Shown: positions 34,927 through 43,649, counted from the stretch's first letter. The stretch: DNA of 64,000 nt from Bradyrhizobium sacchari (GCF_002068095.1 NZ_LWIG01000060.1:10825-74824), one strand, 5' to 3'. Program-made: numbers and translations. The notes: generated from the letters alone by a model not told the origin.

Positions 34927-35409
34927 ACAATATCTTCCGATGCCGCGCTGGTTACCCCAAGTTCTACGTGCAGGTCAGGCTCTTCGTAAAACTGCGCAGG
35001 CCCGCCATCTGTCACACCTTTGCGCAATCGAGTTGCCTTGTTTGCCACCGGAACGAAGTTTGAAGATAGCCGGTTCGGCGAACTGATCTTTGCGCGGTGT
35101 TGCGCCAGAAGAGACACTTGCCACAGCTTCAGGAAGTAGCCCCACCCTAGGTGGATAGAATCTTACGTCGATCAATTCAGACCTCATCGGCTCTCTGGCG
35201 GTGCTGTCCCGACAGCCACATCGTCCGGTTCGAGGAATGCCGAACCCGTCAAAGTGATGTACGAGCCATAGCGCCGCAATCGGACTTGCTTCAAGCCTCC
35301 CCACCTACGGACCATCGGGGATGAGGAGCATGACCGGCCATCGGGCCGTGGATTTGACCAGCTGAGGCATTCGAAGTCCTTCACACCCCAGATAGGTGCC
35401 ACCCTCAAG
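34927..35409. other. Region downstream of NolA-type element 4
   Basis: The promoter element at 35410-35440 points into this stretch. The first ATG (35370) has a good SD (GAAGGA) but opens only 21 codons (MPQLVKSTARWPVMLLIPDG, then P and TAG). The reading continues in-frame as protein-like sequence (GRLEASPIAALWLVHHFDGF). This suggests a gene broken by a stop codon, or a leader peptide. Confidence 0.3.
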
Positions 35410-35440
35410 AGCCTACGATCTAACGTTACGTCAGATTCAA
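35410..35440 (-). promoter_or_regulatory. NolA-type promoter element 4
   Basis: Minus strand: TTGAAT, 19-bp spacer with ACGTAACGT, TAGGCT. It agrees with the nolA element in the -35, spacing, dyad and -10. Downstream there is an SD plus a 21-codon frame at 35370. Confidence 0.65.
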
Positions 35441-36158
35441 GCCCGTTTTGGCGGCCGATGACAACATGACCAAGCTCATGCTACCCAAAGAGGGGCCGCC
35501 GGGGGCTGGTGTCGCGAGCATTCAACGCTTGCCCTGAAGGGCGGCGCAGTTGTGGTTCTTGGCCCCTTTGAGGAGCGAGCCGCCGAATGTGCAGGCGGCG
35601 TCTTCCAACGGGCGTCTCGGTTGCTGACTTTTGACCAAATTTAGAGTTGCAGAGCGTACGCGGGCCATCACCATCGACGGCTCGCCGCTCGGATAGCCCT
35701 CTCTCCGCACCGCTTATCTCACCCCGCCCAAGCTGGCGCAAAACTTTTGGCGCCTGCGAAAAGCGCAACGCCGGTGCTGGTCTCGGCGAAATGTTCAATT
35801 CGCCTGATAGCTTCACCCTGACGTCCTCGGTGCGCGCGCTGATGCCGAGAATCTTCTGCACCAGCTCGTTGGACTGGACCATGGTCGCGATGCGGATGTG
35901 ACTCGCCCATGGCTGGGTTGCGCGATCGCATTTGGCTGGCCTCCGCCGCGGAAGACACCGGCATTCACGGTGATATCCCCTTTGAGGTCATTCCTCGCCT
36001 CTGCACAACTCCCGTGCGCCCGCTGAGGAGTGAGAACGCCCAGATTCCAAGGCGCTGTATCGAAGCGATGTATGCCGTTTCCCTGCCAGCCGCCCAAGAG
36101 GGAGGACAGGGACCCGCTGGTCATTGTGGATCCTTCGGTGTAGACGGCCTCGGCGCAC
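35441..36158. other. 720 bp without a recognised gene
   Basis: A minus-strand frame near 35700-35890 (MVQSNELVQKILGISARTED) looks protein-like for about 35 residues and then changes frame, as in a decayed gene. No family could be named. Confidence 0.3.
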
Positions 36159-36335
36159 CTAATGCGCTCGCAGGAGAACACGCCGTTTTGCCTCGAGAAG
36201 ATGTTCATCCAGCGTCTCGTGCAGCACACGCCGAAGCTCTGGTGGAATCGAGCTATCTGTATCGATCATTTCCCGAAACTTCCGAATGATGCGTTCCATC
36301 TTTCCCAGTGCTTCATTCCTCTGCCAGGGCATCAT
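36159..36335 (-). CDS. Small helical hypothetical protein (58 aa)
   Basis: Starts MMPWQRNEALGKMERIIRKF at 36335, with AAGGAG 8 nt upstream, a strong start. The product continues REMIDTDSSIPPELRRVLHE and ends basic (AKRRVLLRAH). It is all-helical, highly charged and soluble. Not recognised. It stands alone on the minus strand about 430 bp before the trpD stop on the same strand, so it could be expressed from the trpD transcript. Confidence 0.5.
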   Translation of the reverse strand: MMPWQRNEALGKMERIIRKFREMIDTDSSIPPELRRVLHETLDEHLLEAKRRVLLRAH

Positions 36336-36588
36336 CGATTGTCTCCTTTGGCGCGCAACGCACGTTTCGTCCCGGATTCTCACCTCAACAACCGACGCTC
36401 GAACAGCCCCGAGTCGACCAAGAGCTGGCTATCGGGCCACGTGCTCAGCGCGAGTTGTTTTGACTGAGACGTGGGTAGGCGGCGCTCACTCAAATTCCGC
36501 AGAAGTGACGCGCATTTGCGGCTGGAATATTCTTGCACGCGTAAGCTGCACTCTTGATTGCATAATCGAGCATTGGCCAGCTCGGCTC

Positions 36589-37602
36589 TCAGGCGTTTGA
36601 AACGGCGATCAAGCGGTTCAGTCGAGCGGCTGCAGCGCCGCGATCAAGTGATTCTTGTCCAAGTGCCACGCCCTCCTGCAGGGTCGAGGCCCGCCCGGCC
36701 ACTACCAGTGCCGCCGCTGCGTTCAACAGCGCGGCATCGCGAAGACGACCTGGTAGACCATCAAGCACTTTTCGCAGCTCAACCGCATGAGCCTCGACAT
36801 CACTGCTCTCGAGCGCATCGGTGCGGTAGCGGGGGAGCCCGGCTTCCTCCGGCGTCACTTCGAACGTGCGGACTGTACCCGCTTCAACAGCAGCAACTAA
36901 GCTTGTGCCCGTAAGGGTTATTTCCTCGAGCCCGTCCGAGCCATGAACAACCCATACCGAATCGGCACCAAGGTTCTTCAAGACGTGCGCCAGAGGCTGC
37001 ACCCATTCGGGAGTGAACACCCCAAGGATCTGCCGCTTGACTCTGGCCGGATTGGACAGAGCCTCGACCAGATTAAACATCGTGTGGGTTCCAAGTGTGC
37101 TCCGGATCTGGCTGATGCGCTGCATCGCCGGATACTCGGCCGACGCAAACATGAAGCCAACGTCGGCTTCCTGCACACAGCGTGCCATTGCGTCGGGCGT
37201 GAGATCGACCTTAACGCCGAGGCGCGCCAACACGTCTGCGGTGCTTGAGCCCGAAGATGTAGCGCGGTTGACATTCTTGGCGACAGGAATCCCGACCCCG
37301 GCGACGATGAACGAAGCGCACGTCGATACGTTGAGCGAACACATAGCGGTGTCGATCGTGCCACCGATGTCAATGGGATCGCATCGCGTCTCGACCGTGG
37401 GCATTATATTTCGCATGGCAGACGCGGCGCCCGTGACTTCTGCGACCGTCTCGCCGCGGACCCTCATCCCGATCAACAAGCCACCGATTTGCGAGGGAGT
37501 TGCATCACCCGACATCATGCTGTCGAACGCTGATGCAGCCTCCTCACGTGTCAGAGTGGCGCCGGTGACAACTTTGCGGATGATCGATTTAAGCGGTTCC
37601 AT
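36589..37602 (-). CDS. trpD: TrpD-like anthranilate phosphoribosyltransferase, island paralogue
   Basis: 337 residues, normal TrpD length. N-terminal helical domain (VVTGATLTREEAASAFDSMM, PSQIGGLLIGMRVRGETVAE) and the PRTase-type core (SLNVSTCASFIVAGVGIPVA; STADVLARLGVKVDL; IRSTLGTHTMFNLVEALSNP; VWVVHGSDGLEEITLTG). The usual GTGGDG PRPP/Mg motif reads GGTIDTAM and the usual KHGNR reads KNVNR, so key active-site residues differ from classical TrpD. It may use another substrate or be impaired. A NolA-type promoter lies 164 bp upstream. No other trp gene is next to it. Confidence 0.85.
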   Translation of the reverse strand: MEPLKSIIRKVVTGATLTREEAASAFDSMMSGDATPSQIGGLLIGMRVRGETVAEVTGAASAMRNIMPTVETRCDPIDIGGTIDTAMCSLNVSTCASFIVAGVGIPVAKNVNRATSSGSSTADVLARLGVKVDLTPDAMARCVQEADVGFMFASAEYPAMQRISQIRSTLGTHTMFNLVEALSNPARVKRQILGVFTPEWVQPLAHVLKNLGADSVWVVHGSDGLEEITLTGTSLVAAVEAGTVRTFEVTPEEAGLPRYRTDALESSDVEAHAVELRKVLDGLPGRLRDAALLNAAAALVVAGRASTLQEGVALGQESLDRGAAAARLNRLIAVSNA

Positions 37603-37765
37603 CGTACTTTACACGTTCCTTGTCAAAATCTGCGGGCCGTCGGTTCAACCATGCGTCTGCGGAGACCTAGCAACGACCGCCTTGATGTAGCCGCCGGCTG
37701 CATCCGCACGTGCTACGGTCCCATAAGTGCTTAAGGCGGCCGTTGGATGAGCGTGGGCCGTGGCG

Positions 37766-37796
37766 ACGCTACAACCTGACGCTAGGTGAGGGTCAA
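37766..37796 (-). promoter_or_regulatory. NolA-type promoter element 5, upstream of trpD
   Basis: Minus strand: TTGACC, 19-bp spacer (CTCACCTAGCGTCAGGTTG), TAGCGT. The right half (GCGTCAGGTTGTAG) is identical to the nodD2 element, while the left half has drifted. The next gene in its direction is trpD, ATG at 37602. Confidence 0.6.
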
Positions 37797-38208
37797 GCTC
37801 TCTCCATTCGATGGTGCCGTCAGGAGGAAATCGGCCGCTAATTAGCGCACTGTTGCTTGATGCCAGACGACGCTCTGTCTCGCGCCCGCTTGCCCGCGAT
37901 GTTCCGGCCTGATCACAAGGCTTTTTGGCCTTCCGGTGCCGCCGTGGCGGATCCATCGAACGGCTTCCTGGCCTGGTTCGAATGTATCGTGCTGAGTAGA
38001 TTTCAGCCCGAGCTCAGCTGGCTCTGCGAAATAGCCCCACCTGAGGTTAAGTGAGCTTGCGCTGGACAACCTTCAAAGGAGCGATCGCACGCGTCCCTTG
38101 ATCCGCTCGCTTGAGGTGGTGCGCCGCCCGGCGAACCCTCGGGTGACGTGCTGCACCTCAAGTGGGGCGACTTCTGGGGAGGAGTCGGACCGACAGGTCG
38201 CAGCATCT
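37797..38208. other. Intergenic, nothing recognised
   Basis: About 410 bp between element 5 and the stop of the Cys-containing secreted protein. Short frames only. A CTAATTAGCG string at 37831 recalls the IS terminal repeat but lacks the rest of it. Confidence 0.3.
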
Positions 38209-38508
38209 TCACTTCGATCCGCTGCCCTTATTGCCGATGTCGCGCCCGGAGATCACGTAGCGACATGGCTGACTGAGGCTATCTTGCTTTGATCTGAGGC
38301 AGGCAGTGATAGCGCTGCGATCTGGTATGTGACTGCTACAAAGGCGGAACACGTCCCCCATGCAGGCCTCTTTCTCCTCTGCAGTCGGCGTTCGATCACG
38401 CGCGTTGACCGGCGCGAGGATTACAGCTGTCACTGCCACGCCAAGAGCGATGGCGCGGTAGTAGAGTCTGAGGCACGAAGCCAACTGAATTCGTTGTTTT
38501 TGCATCAT
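38209..38508 (-). CDS. Small secreted Cys-containing protein (99 aa)
   Basis: Starts with two ATGs at 38508/38505. An N-terminal signal peptide (LRLYYRAIALGVAVTAVILA, cleavage after VNA) is followed by a mature domain of about 60 residues with four Cys: EKEACMGDVFRLCSSHIPDR, then AITACLRSKQDSLSQPCRYV. The pattern C-x2-D-x3-(F/L)C...I-x2-CL-x7-LS-x2-CR is that of the cysteine-rich (GLG1-like) repeat common in small exported Bradyrhizobium proteins. Probably periplasmic with two disulfides. No SD of note and no operon partner. Function unknown. Confidence 0.65.
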   Translation of the reverse strand: MMQKQRIQLASCLRLYYRAIALGVAVTAVILAPVNARDRTPTAEEKEACMGDVFRLCSSHIPDRSAITACLRSKQDSLSQPCRYVISGRDIGNKGSGSK

Positions 38509-39265
38509 GGTATGTCTTCAATTCGGTGGAGCTTCTTATCGTTCTTGCTGCGCTTAGCGCATCTTCCTGCCAACCGGGAAGCAGGCGGAACTGGTTAGCT
38601 GCGTGCGGGCAAGGTCGTTGTCACTTTTGCCGTTCTCGCTGTGAGCGGCGTGTCACCTCTCCATCACGACAGGAACGACACCTTCCATACCGGCAGAGCC
38701 CCGCGCAGGAAGGGGTTACTGGGCGGCTGTGCCGGCGCAGCAGATGGTCATTTTGGAGCTGCCGTGATTGTGCGGCCGGCGCATGTCTGGATCCGCGAGG
38801 CATTGCCTGGGGCCTGACATCTGCTGAGGTACTATGGCCAGCCCAATCGCCAGCCGACATGACGGCTAGTCGGCGCGGCGCCGAGTCGAGGCGGCCGAGG
38901 CTAGCAGTCAAGGTAGAGAGATCAGGCAAGCCAGGCGCGCTCAGGCCGTTGTTGATGATGCCTTCGATCGTGCAGAGCGACCATGATGAAACGCTGAGAC
39001 TATGTTTGTGTAGCCGCACCTGTGTTCCACTTATGTGAAGAGGTTGGGCTAGGCATCTGTGAGCGAGGGGTGCTTCGCGTCGAGCCCGCTGAGGCTGCGG
39101 TGATGGGAGTGCCGGCCGTGCCGATCTCGAAACGCGCGATGTCGTCCAGCAGGGGCGGGAACAGCCTTTGTCTCCCATTCGATCGTCCCATGCGATGAGA
39201 CATTCGCAATTCTGTGGCCTGTCAGGAAGCATTTGATTGTCAGAGGTGGTCCCAACCTGTCCGGG
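38509..39265. other. Region downstream of NolA-type element 6, no convincing gene
   Basis: Element 6 points into a minus-strand frame opening MLPDRPQNCECLIAWDDRMG near 39230, which runs to 38621. Its later part is Arg/Ser-rich and not protein-like, and it has no SD. The true target is unclear. Confidence 0.3.
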
Positions 39266-39296
39266 ATCGTACAATCTAACGTTACGTTCGATTCAA
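39266..39296 (-). promoter_or_regulatory. NolA-type promoter element 6
   Basis: Minus strand: TTGAAT, 19-bp spacer with ACGTAACGT, TACGAT. The spacer (CGAACGTAACGTTAGATTG) is the closest to a perfect dyad of all six copies. Confidence 0.65.
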
Positions 39297-39506
39297 GTCT
39301 CTTCGTGGGGCCGATGGTATGAGACAGTCGGACCTGTGCATTCTTCGCACGAGCACCGTCTGCAACGCGTACTTTGCGAATTCTGAATGGCTGCTGTGGA
39401 TGGGGACTGCCTGCTTCGGCATCCGAGGCCACCAGCGTCGCTGCTACGTGATTATACGGAGCACCGGTGTCGCATTTCTTTGATCTACGAATTGCATGCT
39501 CTCTGC

Positions 39507-39713
39507 ATGAATCCGAAAAGTAAACTCTACCAGCCCGACCACTGGCGAGGCCGCGCGGAAGCAACGCGAACGAAAGCGGAAGCGCTCGTTGACGGAAAAG
39601 CCAAAGACAGGCTGCTTAGGATTGCCCTGGAGTACGACAAGCTAGCCCGGCGTGCCCACATCTGGCAGATGCGCAAGAATGAGGACGATACGTGGCCTGA
39701 GCAAGAGCTGTAA
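39507..39713 (+). CDS. Small conserved hypothetical protein (68 aa)
   Basis: Starts MNPKSKLYQPDHWRGRAEAT and continues as one long charged helix (KDRLLRIALEYDKLARRAHI). This is the layout of a family of roughly 60-70-residue proteins frequent in Bradyrhizobium (start ...P-x-HWR-x-RAEE-x-R-x-LA, ending ...I-x2-YEKLA-x-RA), which I recognise by pattern but cannot assign a function. The upstream extension to 39387 is unlike the family. SD is weak. It lies divergent from NolA-type element 6. Confidence 0.6.
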   Translation: MNPKSKLYQPDHWRGRAEATRTKAEALVDGKAKDRLLRIALEYDKLARRAHIWQMRKNEDDTWPEQEL

Positions 39714-39903
39714 GGGATCGCTGCGATCCATAAGAAAGGTCTCAGCCCGTTGATCTCAACGGCTAGGCAAAATCGCTCAACAGGCCGCCTGCACCGGGAT
39801 ATTGAGGGGGCCACCGGGCGAGGCCCTCGAGGGTTGTGTGACGCACGGTACGTGAGGGCGGAGCAGGCCGCATGCCCAACGCTCCTTAAGGTATATTTGT
39901 TGA

Positions 39904-39921
39904 GTCAGCTTCTCGAAAGCG
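39904..39921 (+). promoter_or_regulatory. tts box (TtsI-binding site)
   Basis: GTCAGCTTCTCGAAAGCG differs from the tts-box core GTCAGCTTNTCGAAAGCT only in the last base. TtsI activates type III secretion genes in response to flavonoid/NodD1. The first ATG downstream is only 20 nt away (39941) and opens an unconvincing 111-codon frame, so the box may be orphaned. Confidence 0.75.
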
Positions 39922-40021
39922 AACTTTCGTATCACTGCGAATGCAGAACCCAAATTCTAAATTTGCGGCCGCGGCGCACGAGAGGCGCCGCAAGCCTTCC
40001 GCGCCTTTGCCATGCATGAGA

Positions 40022-40162
40022 TTATTTCAAAAAGAGCGCTGCGACGCCCCAGTAGATACCAACCCAAAGCAGCGCATTTGCGAGAAGTGCGGCCAGAGGC
40101 CAAAAATTCCGCCTCTTCTGCGCTGGCCCGGAGCGACGATCGGTGCCGGTTTGCTTGAACAT
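40022..40162 (-). CDS. Small single-span membrane protein (46 aa)
   Basis: Starts MFKQTGTDRRSGPAQKRRNF at ATG 40162. A positively charged N-terminus is followed by one hydrophobic helix of about 22 residues (WPLAALLANALLWVGIYWGV) and a short tail (AALFLK). The positive-inside rule predicts N-in. Weak SD; an upstream in-frame ATG would add a charged extension. No family recognised. It is convergent with the tts-box transcript at 39904. Confidence 0.45.
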   Translation of the reverse strand: MFKQTGTDRRSGPAQKRRNFWPLAALLANALLWVGIYWGVAALFLK

Positions 40163-41422
40163 TGTGTGCTTTGGTGCGCGCCAATGTGGCATTTCATCAC
40201 GCCCATCGCTGATCAACCGAAGAATTCCAAGCTTTTCATGCCTCCTATCACTCATAAATCGCAGTCCTGTTACTAGGCGAGTGTCAGACTCGTTGTCTGT
40301 TGCGCGGCGACCATCCGGCCGATCGTTTGCTCGCGCATCTTCGGTGCAGTGAGGGAGCGTTCTGTCAGCACAGCAATCTACGTGCCACGACGTAGAAGTG
40401 TCTGCGCCGCTTTGATGCAAAAGACCGCGCCGGTGGGGGCCACACGGAGTCGTTGCGCGAGGTCGGATTCGCGACGCTCATGTCGGAAACACAACGCTGC
40501 AGTGAGCAGCAAAAGGTGAGCAATTCGCGAGCGCCATACCCTAACAACGAGTTAGAAGTTGCATCTTAGAGACGCGGAAAAATCGGCCGATGTTCGCAGT
40601 TGCGGACAATGAGATCAGCCAATCATTGTTCCTGACCGTTAGCTTACGAGGAACAAGCGGGATAGCAGGCGATCCGCTGGTATCAGCTTCGAAGAAGGGT
40701 CATGCCAGGCCTCTGCGGCTACGGCGAGCGGATTTGAATCCCTTGGAACCCAATCGTGTTTAGTAGATGGCGCATTGCGGCTGTTTAGCCTCGGCGAGAC
40801 GGTGGCGAGTGATCAAGTGCGCTCCTCACGAAACAATCAGGTCGGCCGAACGGTCTAGTGTCGCCGCTGGTTTTGCGAGCATCATGAAACTAGATGTGCA
40901 GGCCAATACAGGGAGCATTGCCATGATGAAGACCGATTCATTCAAGACGAGGTGACCCAAGAGCCGGTGATTTCGTATGCTCAAGCAGGTCGACATGAAA
41001 CATGGATGGGGCTGACCCTTTGCGTGAAGCGTGCGAGAAGGATGGAATCTGTTGCTGGTGTGCGCTCTACCCGGCGATGCGCGATTCACACTGCCCGGAA
41101 TCGATGAGCAAAGTGCTTTGCCTTTGGAGGGAGGTAATGACGCAATTACATAACTGGCGAGAAGGTGAAATTGGCGGGTCGGTTCGCCAGCGCGCAGAAC
41201 GTTCACCCCTCATGCTCAGGCAACTAGCTGCCCCCGAGGGCGGCATGCGAGCGATAGACAACTGAAAACAGGAGAGTGAGTGATGATAGATACCTGCGGC
41301 TCTCTCGGATGCTGCGCTGCAGTGTGGTGCGGAGACGCCGGGCCGACAGCCGAGCACGTTGACGTGTTACGAGCGAACGTCATCTACTCGAGCTCAAAGC
41401 TGTCCGAGGGGAAGGAGCCGGC
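40163..41422. other. 1.26 kb without a recognised gene
   Basis: Short overlapping frames on both strands without SD or family signal. No repeat or operator matching the tts, nod or NolA-type patterns. Confidence 0.35.
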
Positions 41423-41842
41423 GTGCGAGCGCAGATGATAGACAAGCTGGAGGCCGGCCGCGTAGAACACGGCCAGTTCGCTACTGCTCCTGGATCTGGC
41501 CCTTGCGGTCTATTCTTTGTGCAAGGGCCTTGCGGGTGTGAACTCAAGATAAGCGGAATCGTCCGTCCTGGCTGGGAGCAGGTCGCTGTCTCGACCCCGC
41601 GGCGCTGACCGAATTGGGAGGAGATGTGCTTTGTCAAAGACCTTTTCTGGGATGAGGAAGAGTGCATCATCCGACTGCATCCGCCACATTCGCAATATGT
41701 GAATAACAGCCGATATTGCCTTCACTTGTGCAGACCTACTCATCGCGACATTCCGATGCCGCCGCCGAGCTTTGTAGGCATCGTTGGATTGAGTCCCTCG
41801 GATGTGGCAATGTTGTTCGCTCGGATGAACGCGACAGCATGA
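41423..41842 (+). pseudogene. Conserved hypothetical gene interrupted by one in-frame TGA
   Basis: A GTG at 41423 with a strong SD (GGAAGGAG, 5 nt) opens RAQMIDKLEAGRVEHG...GPCGLFFVQGPCGCELKI...GWEQVAVSTPRR. It then meets TGA at 41606-41608 and continues in the same frame as PNWEEMCFVKDLFWDEEECI and LHPPHSQYVNNSRYCLHL to a stop at 41842. The two halves together make the normal 139-residue protein of a family I recall from rhizobia and phages (R-C-P-(N/T)-W-EEMCFVKDLFW core, DUF7694-like). The stop falls where relatives have Cys (TGC/TGT). I read it as a recent nonsense mutation. Upstream about 1.2 kb is empty; nopT follows 730 bp later. Confidence 0.65.
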
Positions 41843-42470
41843 CGGACTGAGTTAACGATATCTGGCCGTGAGGTGAGGCGAAGAGGGTGCAGAAGCACCG
41901 GTTCGGCGCCGCCCCAGTGAGGGTATCACAAGGGGGATATGTCAGGATCGATCGCCTATGCGAAGGGCGCCGCGGCTGGGCCTCAATTAGCAGCTATTCA
42001 TCAGGAGCAGCTAACAGTGCTGATCCGAGTAGAGAAATGTCTCGAATGTGCTTGGGGCCATTTATGGAAGGAACGATGGATTGAAATTAGGATCTTAGCA
42101 GAAGTCAAACCAGCGTTTTCGAAGCTGTGCTGAACGTGCTTCAGCAGCAGCAACAAGAGCATCTCACTGCGCCAACGAACGGTCACAAGGCAGTCGTTAG
42201 GGAATCGGACGACACTCTTTGGAGCAAGAAGTCTGTGCCGACCGGGGAGCGTAACACGATAATGATGAGATAGAGCCCACGCTGACGGTCGAGTCCTGTT
42301 TGACTAAGGCGCTGCCCAGGGTCGTCAGTCACGCTGACTGCGTCCGCAATTCCACAAGCTAGTCCTGCCATCGCTGTGCGTGGGTCATGAGCTCGTCGGC
42401 CATTAGCCCCGTCTGGAGCCGCGCTCGTGAGCCGAGCTGTCGAGGCACCAAATTGCCAAACCAATTGGTG

Positions 42471-42488
42471 GTCAGCTCGTCGTCAGCT
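42471..42488 (+). promoter_or_regulatory. Degenerate tts box upstream of nopT
   Basis: GTCAGCTCGTCGTCAGCT keeps both AGCT half-sites and their spacing relative to GTCAGCTTNTCGAAAGCT, with three substitutions. It lies 80 bp before the nopT ATG on the same strand, the usual place for a TtsI site. Confidence 0.65.
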
Positions 42489-42568
42489 GGCCGCAATATG
42501 GATTGGCAGCAGGATATAATCGGCGCGCTCGCTCTGAGGAATCGCGCTGAAGGCACAGGCGGACCAGC

Positions 42569-43417
42569 ATGTATAATCGAGTTAGTGGCCAATCCACACC
42601 CCCTAATCTGGATGACAGACCCAGTCGGTCAGCGGACAGCAGCGAATTTGCGCAAACACTCGCCGATATCGCGCGGCGGGAGAGCCTGCCATCTATGGAA
42701 TTACCGGACAAAATGGGGCTCTGCTGCAGCAAGCCTCATACCTCGGATGAAATCATTTATAGCCCAAGCACGTCGAACTCCAGCCCATCCTCTCTGTCAT
42801 CTAGCTCGCATCCATTATCTGAAGAGAGCCATGTCCGTCCTCTGTTTGAATACAGGACTGCTGAATTGGCTGAGGCCAATGCCGACGGAATCTGCGTTGG
42901 ATTGACAGCGGAGTGGCTCCTCAATCTCCAAAGCAGCCCCTCATCCAGGATGAGTGCTTTGCGGCCGGGTACTGACAGCCACAGCTCTGCGGCTATGCGG
43001 CAGTCGCGGTATGAAGATCTCAAGGAAGGATCTCACAACCTTGAGGCAAGAAGCACGATGTTAAGCGAAGCCGGTCTAGAACCGTCCGCCGCACAGACGC
43101 GATATGAGTTTGACACATCTATGGGCCAGATTGCGAGCGAGGTCGCCAACGATGAGTCGGCCTATTTGGTCTCCTTGCGTTTCGCCGCAGGTGGCGCCCA
43201 CACAATTGCAACGTCGACGTCGAACGGAATGACGACCCTCTTTGATCCTAATTATGGAGAGTTTACCGTTCGACCAGATCAGATGGGTGAGTTCTTCGAA
43301 AGTCTCGCCGACCGTTACAGCAGCAGCCCGAACCGACTTGATATATCGACTGTCGCCATACAAAGTGTCAGACGGCCTTTACGTAATGAAGAGCTGCCCC
43401 CGCCCGCCGGTTCATGA
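42569..43417 (+). CDS. nopT: NopT, type III-secreted cysteine protease effector (family C58, YopT/AvrPphB)
   Basis: 282 residues. Catalytic triad of the C58 family at C109 (DGICVGLTAEW), H211 (GGAHTIATS) and D226 (TLFDPNYGEF). The autoprocessing motif D47-K48-M49 is followed by G50, with C52 and C53 next to it (DKMGLCCSKP). In NGR234 NopT, cleavage after DKM exposes Gly for N-myristoylation and Cys for palmitoylation, which targets the effector to the plant plasma membrane; all these residues are kept here. A Ser-rich linker (about 65-88) separates this from the protease domain. A tts box lies 80 bp upstream. No chaperone or secretion-apparatus gene is in the window. Confidence 0.93.
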   Translation: MYNRVSGQSTPPNLDDRPSRSADSSEFAQTLADIARRESLPSMELPDKMGLCCSKPHTSDEIIYSPSTSNSSPSSLSSSSHPLSEESHVRPLFEYRTAELAEANADGICVGLTAEWLLNLQSSPSSRMSALRPGTDSHSSAAMRQSRYEDLKEGSHNLEARSTMLSEAGLEPSAAQTRYEFDTSMGQIASEVANDESAYLVSLRFAAGGAHTIATSTSNGMTTLFDPNYGEFTVRPDQMGEFFESLADRYSSSPNRLDISTVAIQSVRRPLRNEELPPPAGS

Positions 43418-43649
43418 TGTCGGTTGTAGGTTGGCGCCGCCACTGACAAGACGGAGGAAGGCGGAGCCGCCCGGAGGGCCGTCAGCGGCGAGCGCTTGAA
43501 GAGTCCGACCTTTCGCCTGTCGCGGAACGGTAGCTGTCGCCGCGGATAATCAGCACGAGGCTATGGTGCAGAGCCGGTCAGGGATTCGCGGGGGCGACCA
43601 CCGGATAAGCCAACACGGTACGCGATTCAACAACGCTGCGCTTTGACGG

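Noticed and set aside
40731..40761. TTGAAT-N19-TTTAGT on the plus strand
   Set aside because: Spacing fits a MerR promoter, but the spacer has none of the ACGT dyad; probably coincidence.
43600..43630. TTGAATCGCGTACCG... resembling the NolA-type element on the minus strand
   Set aside because: The -10 position reads TCCGGT and the ACGT dyad is lost; too degenerate to call, though it may be a decayed copy.
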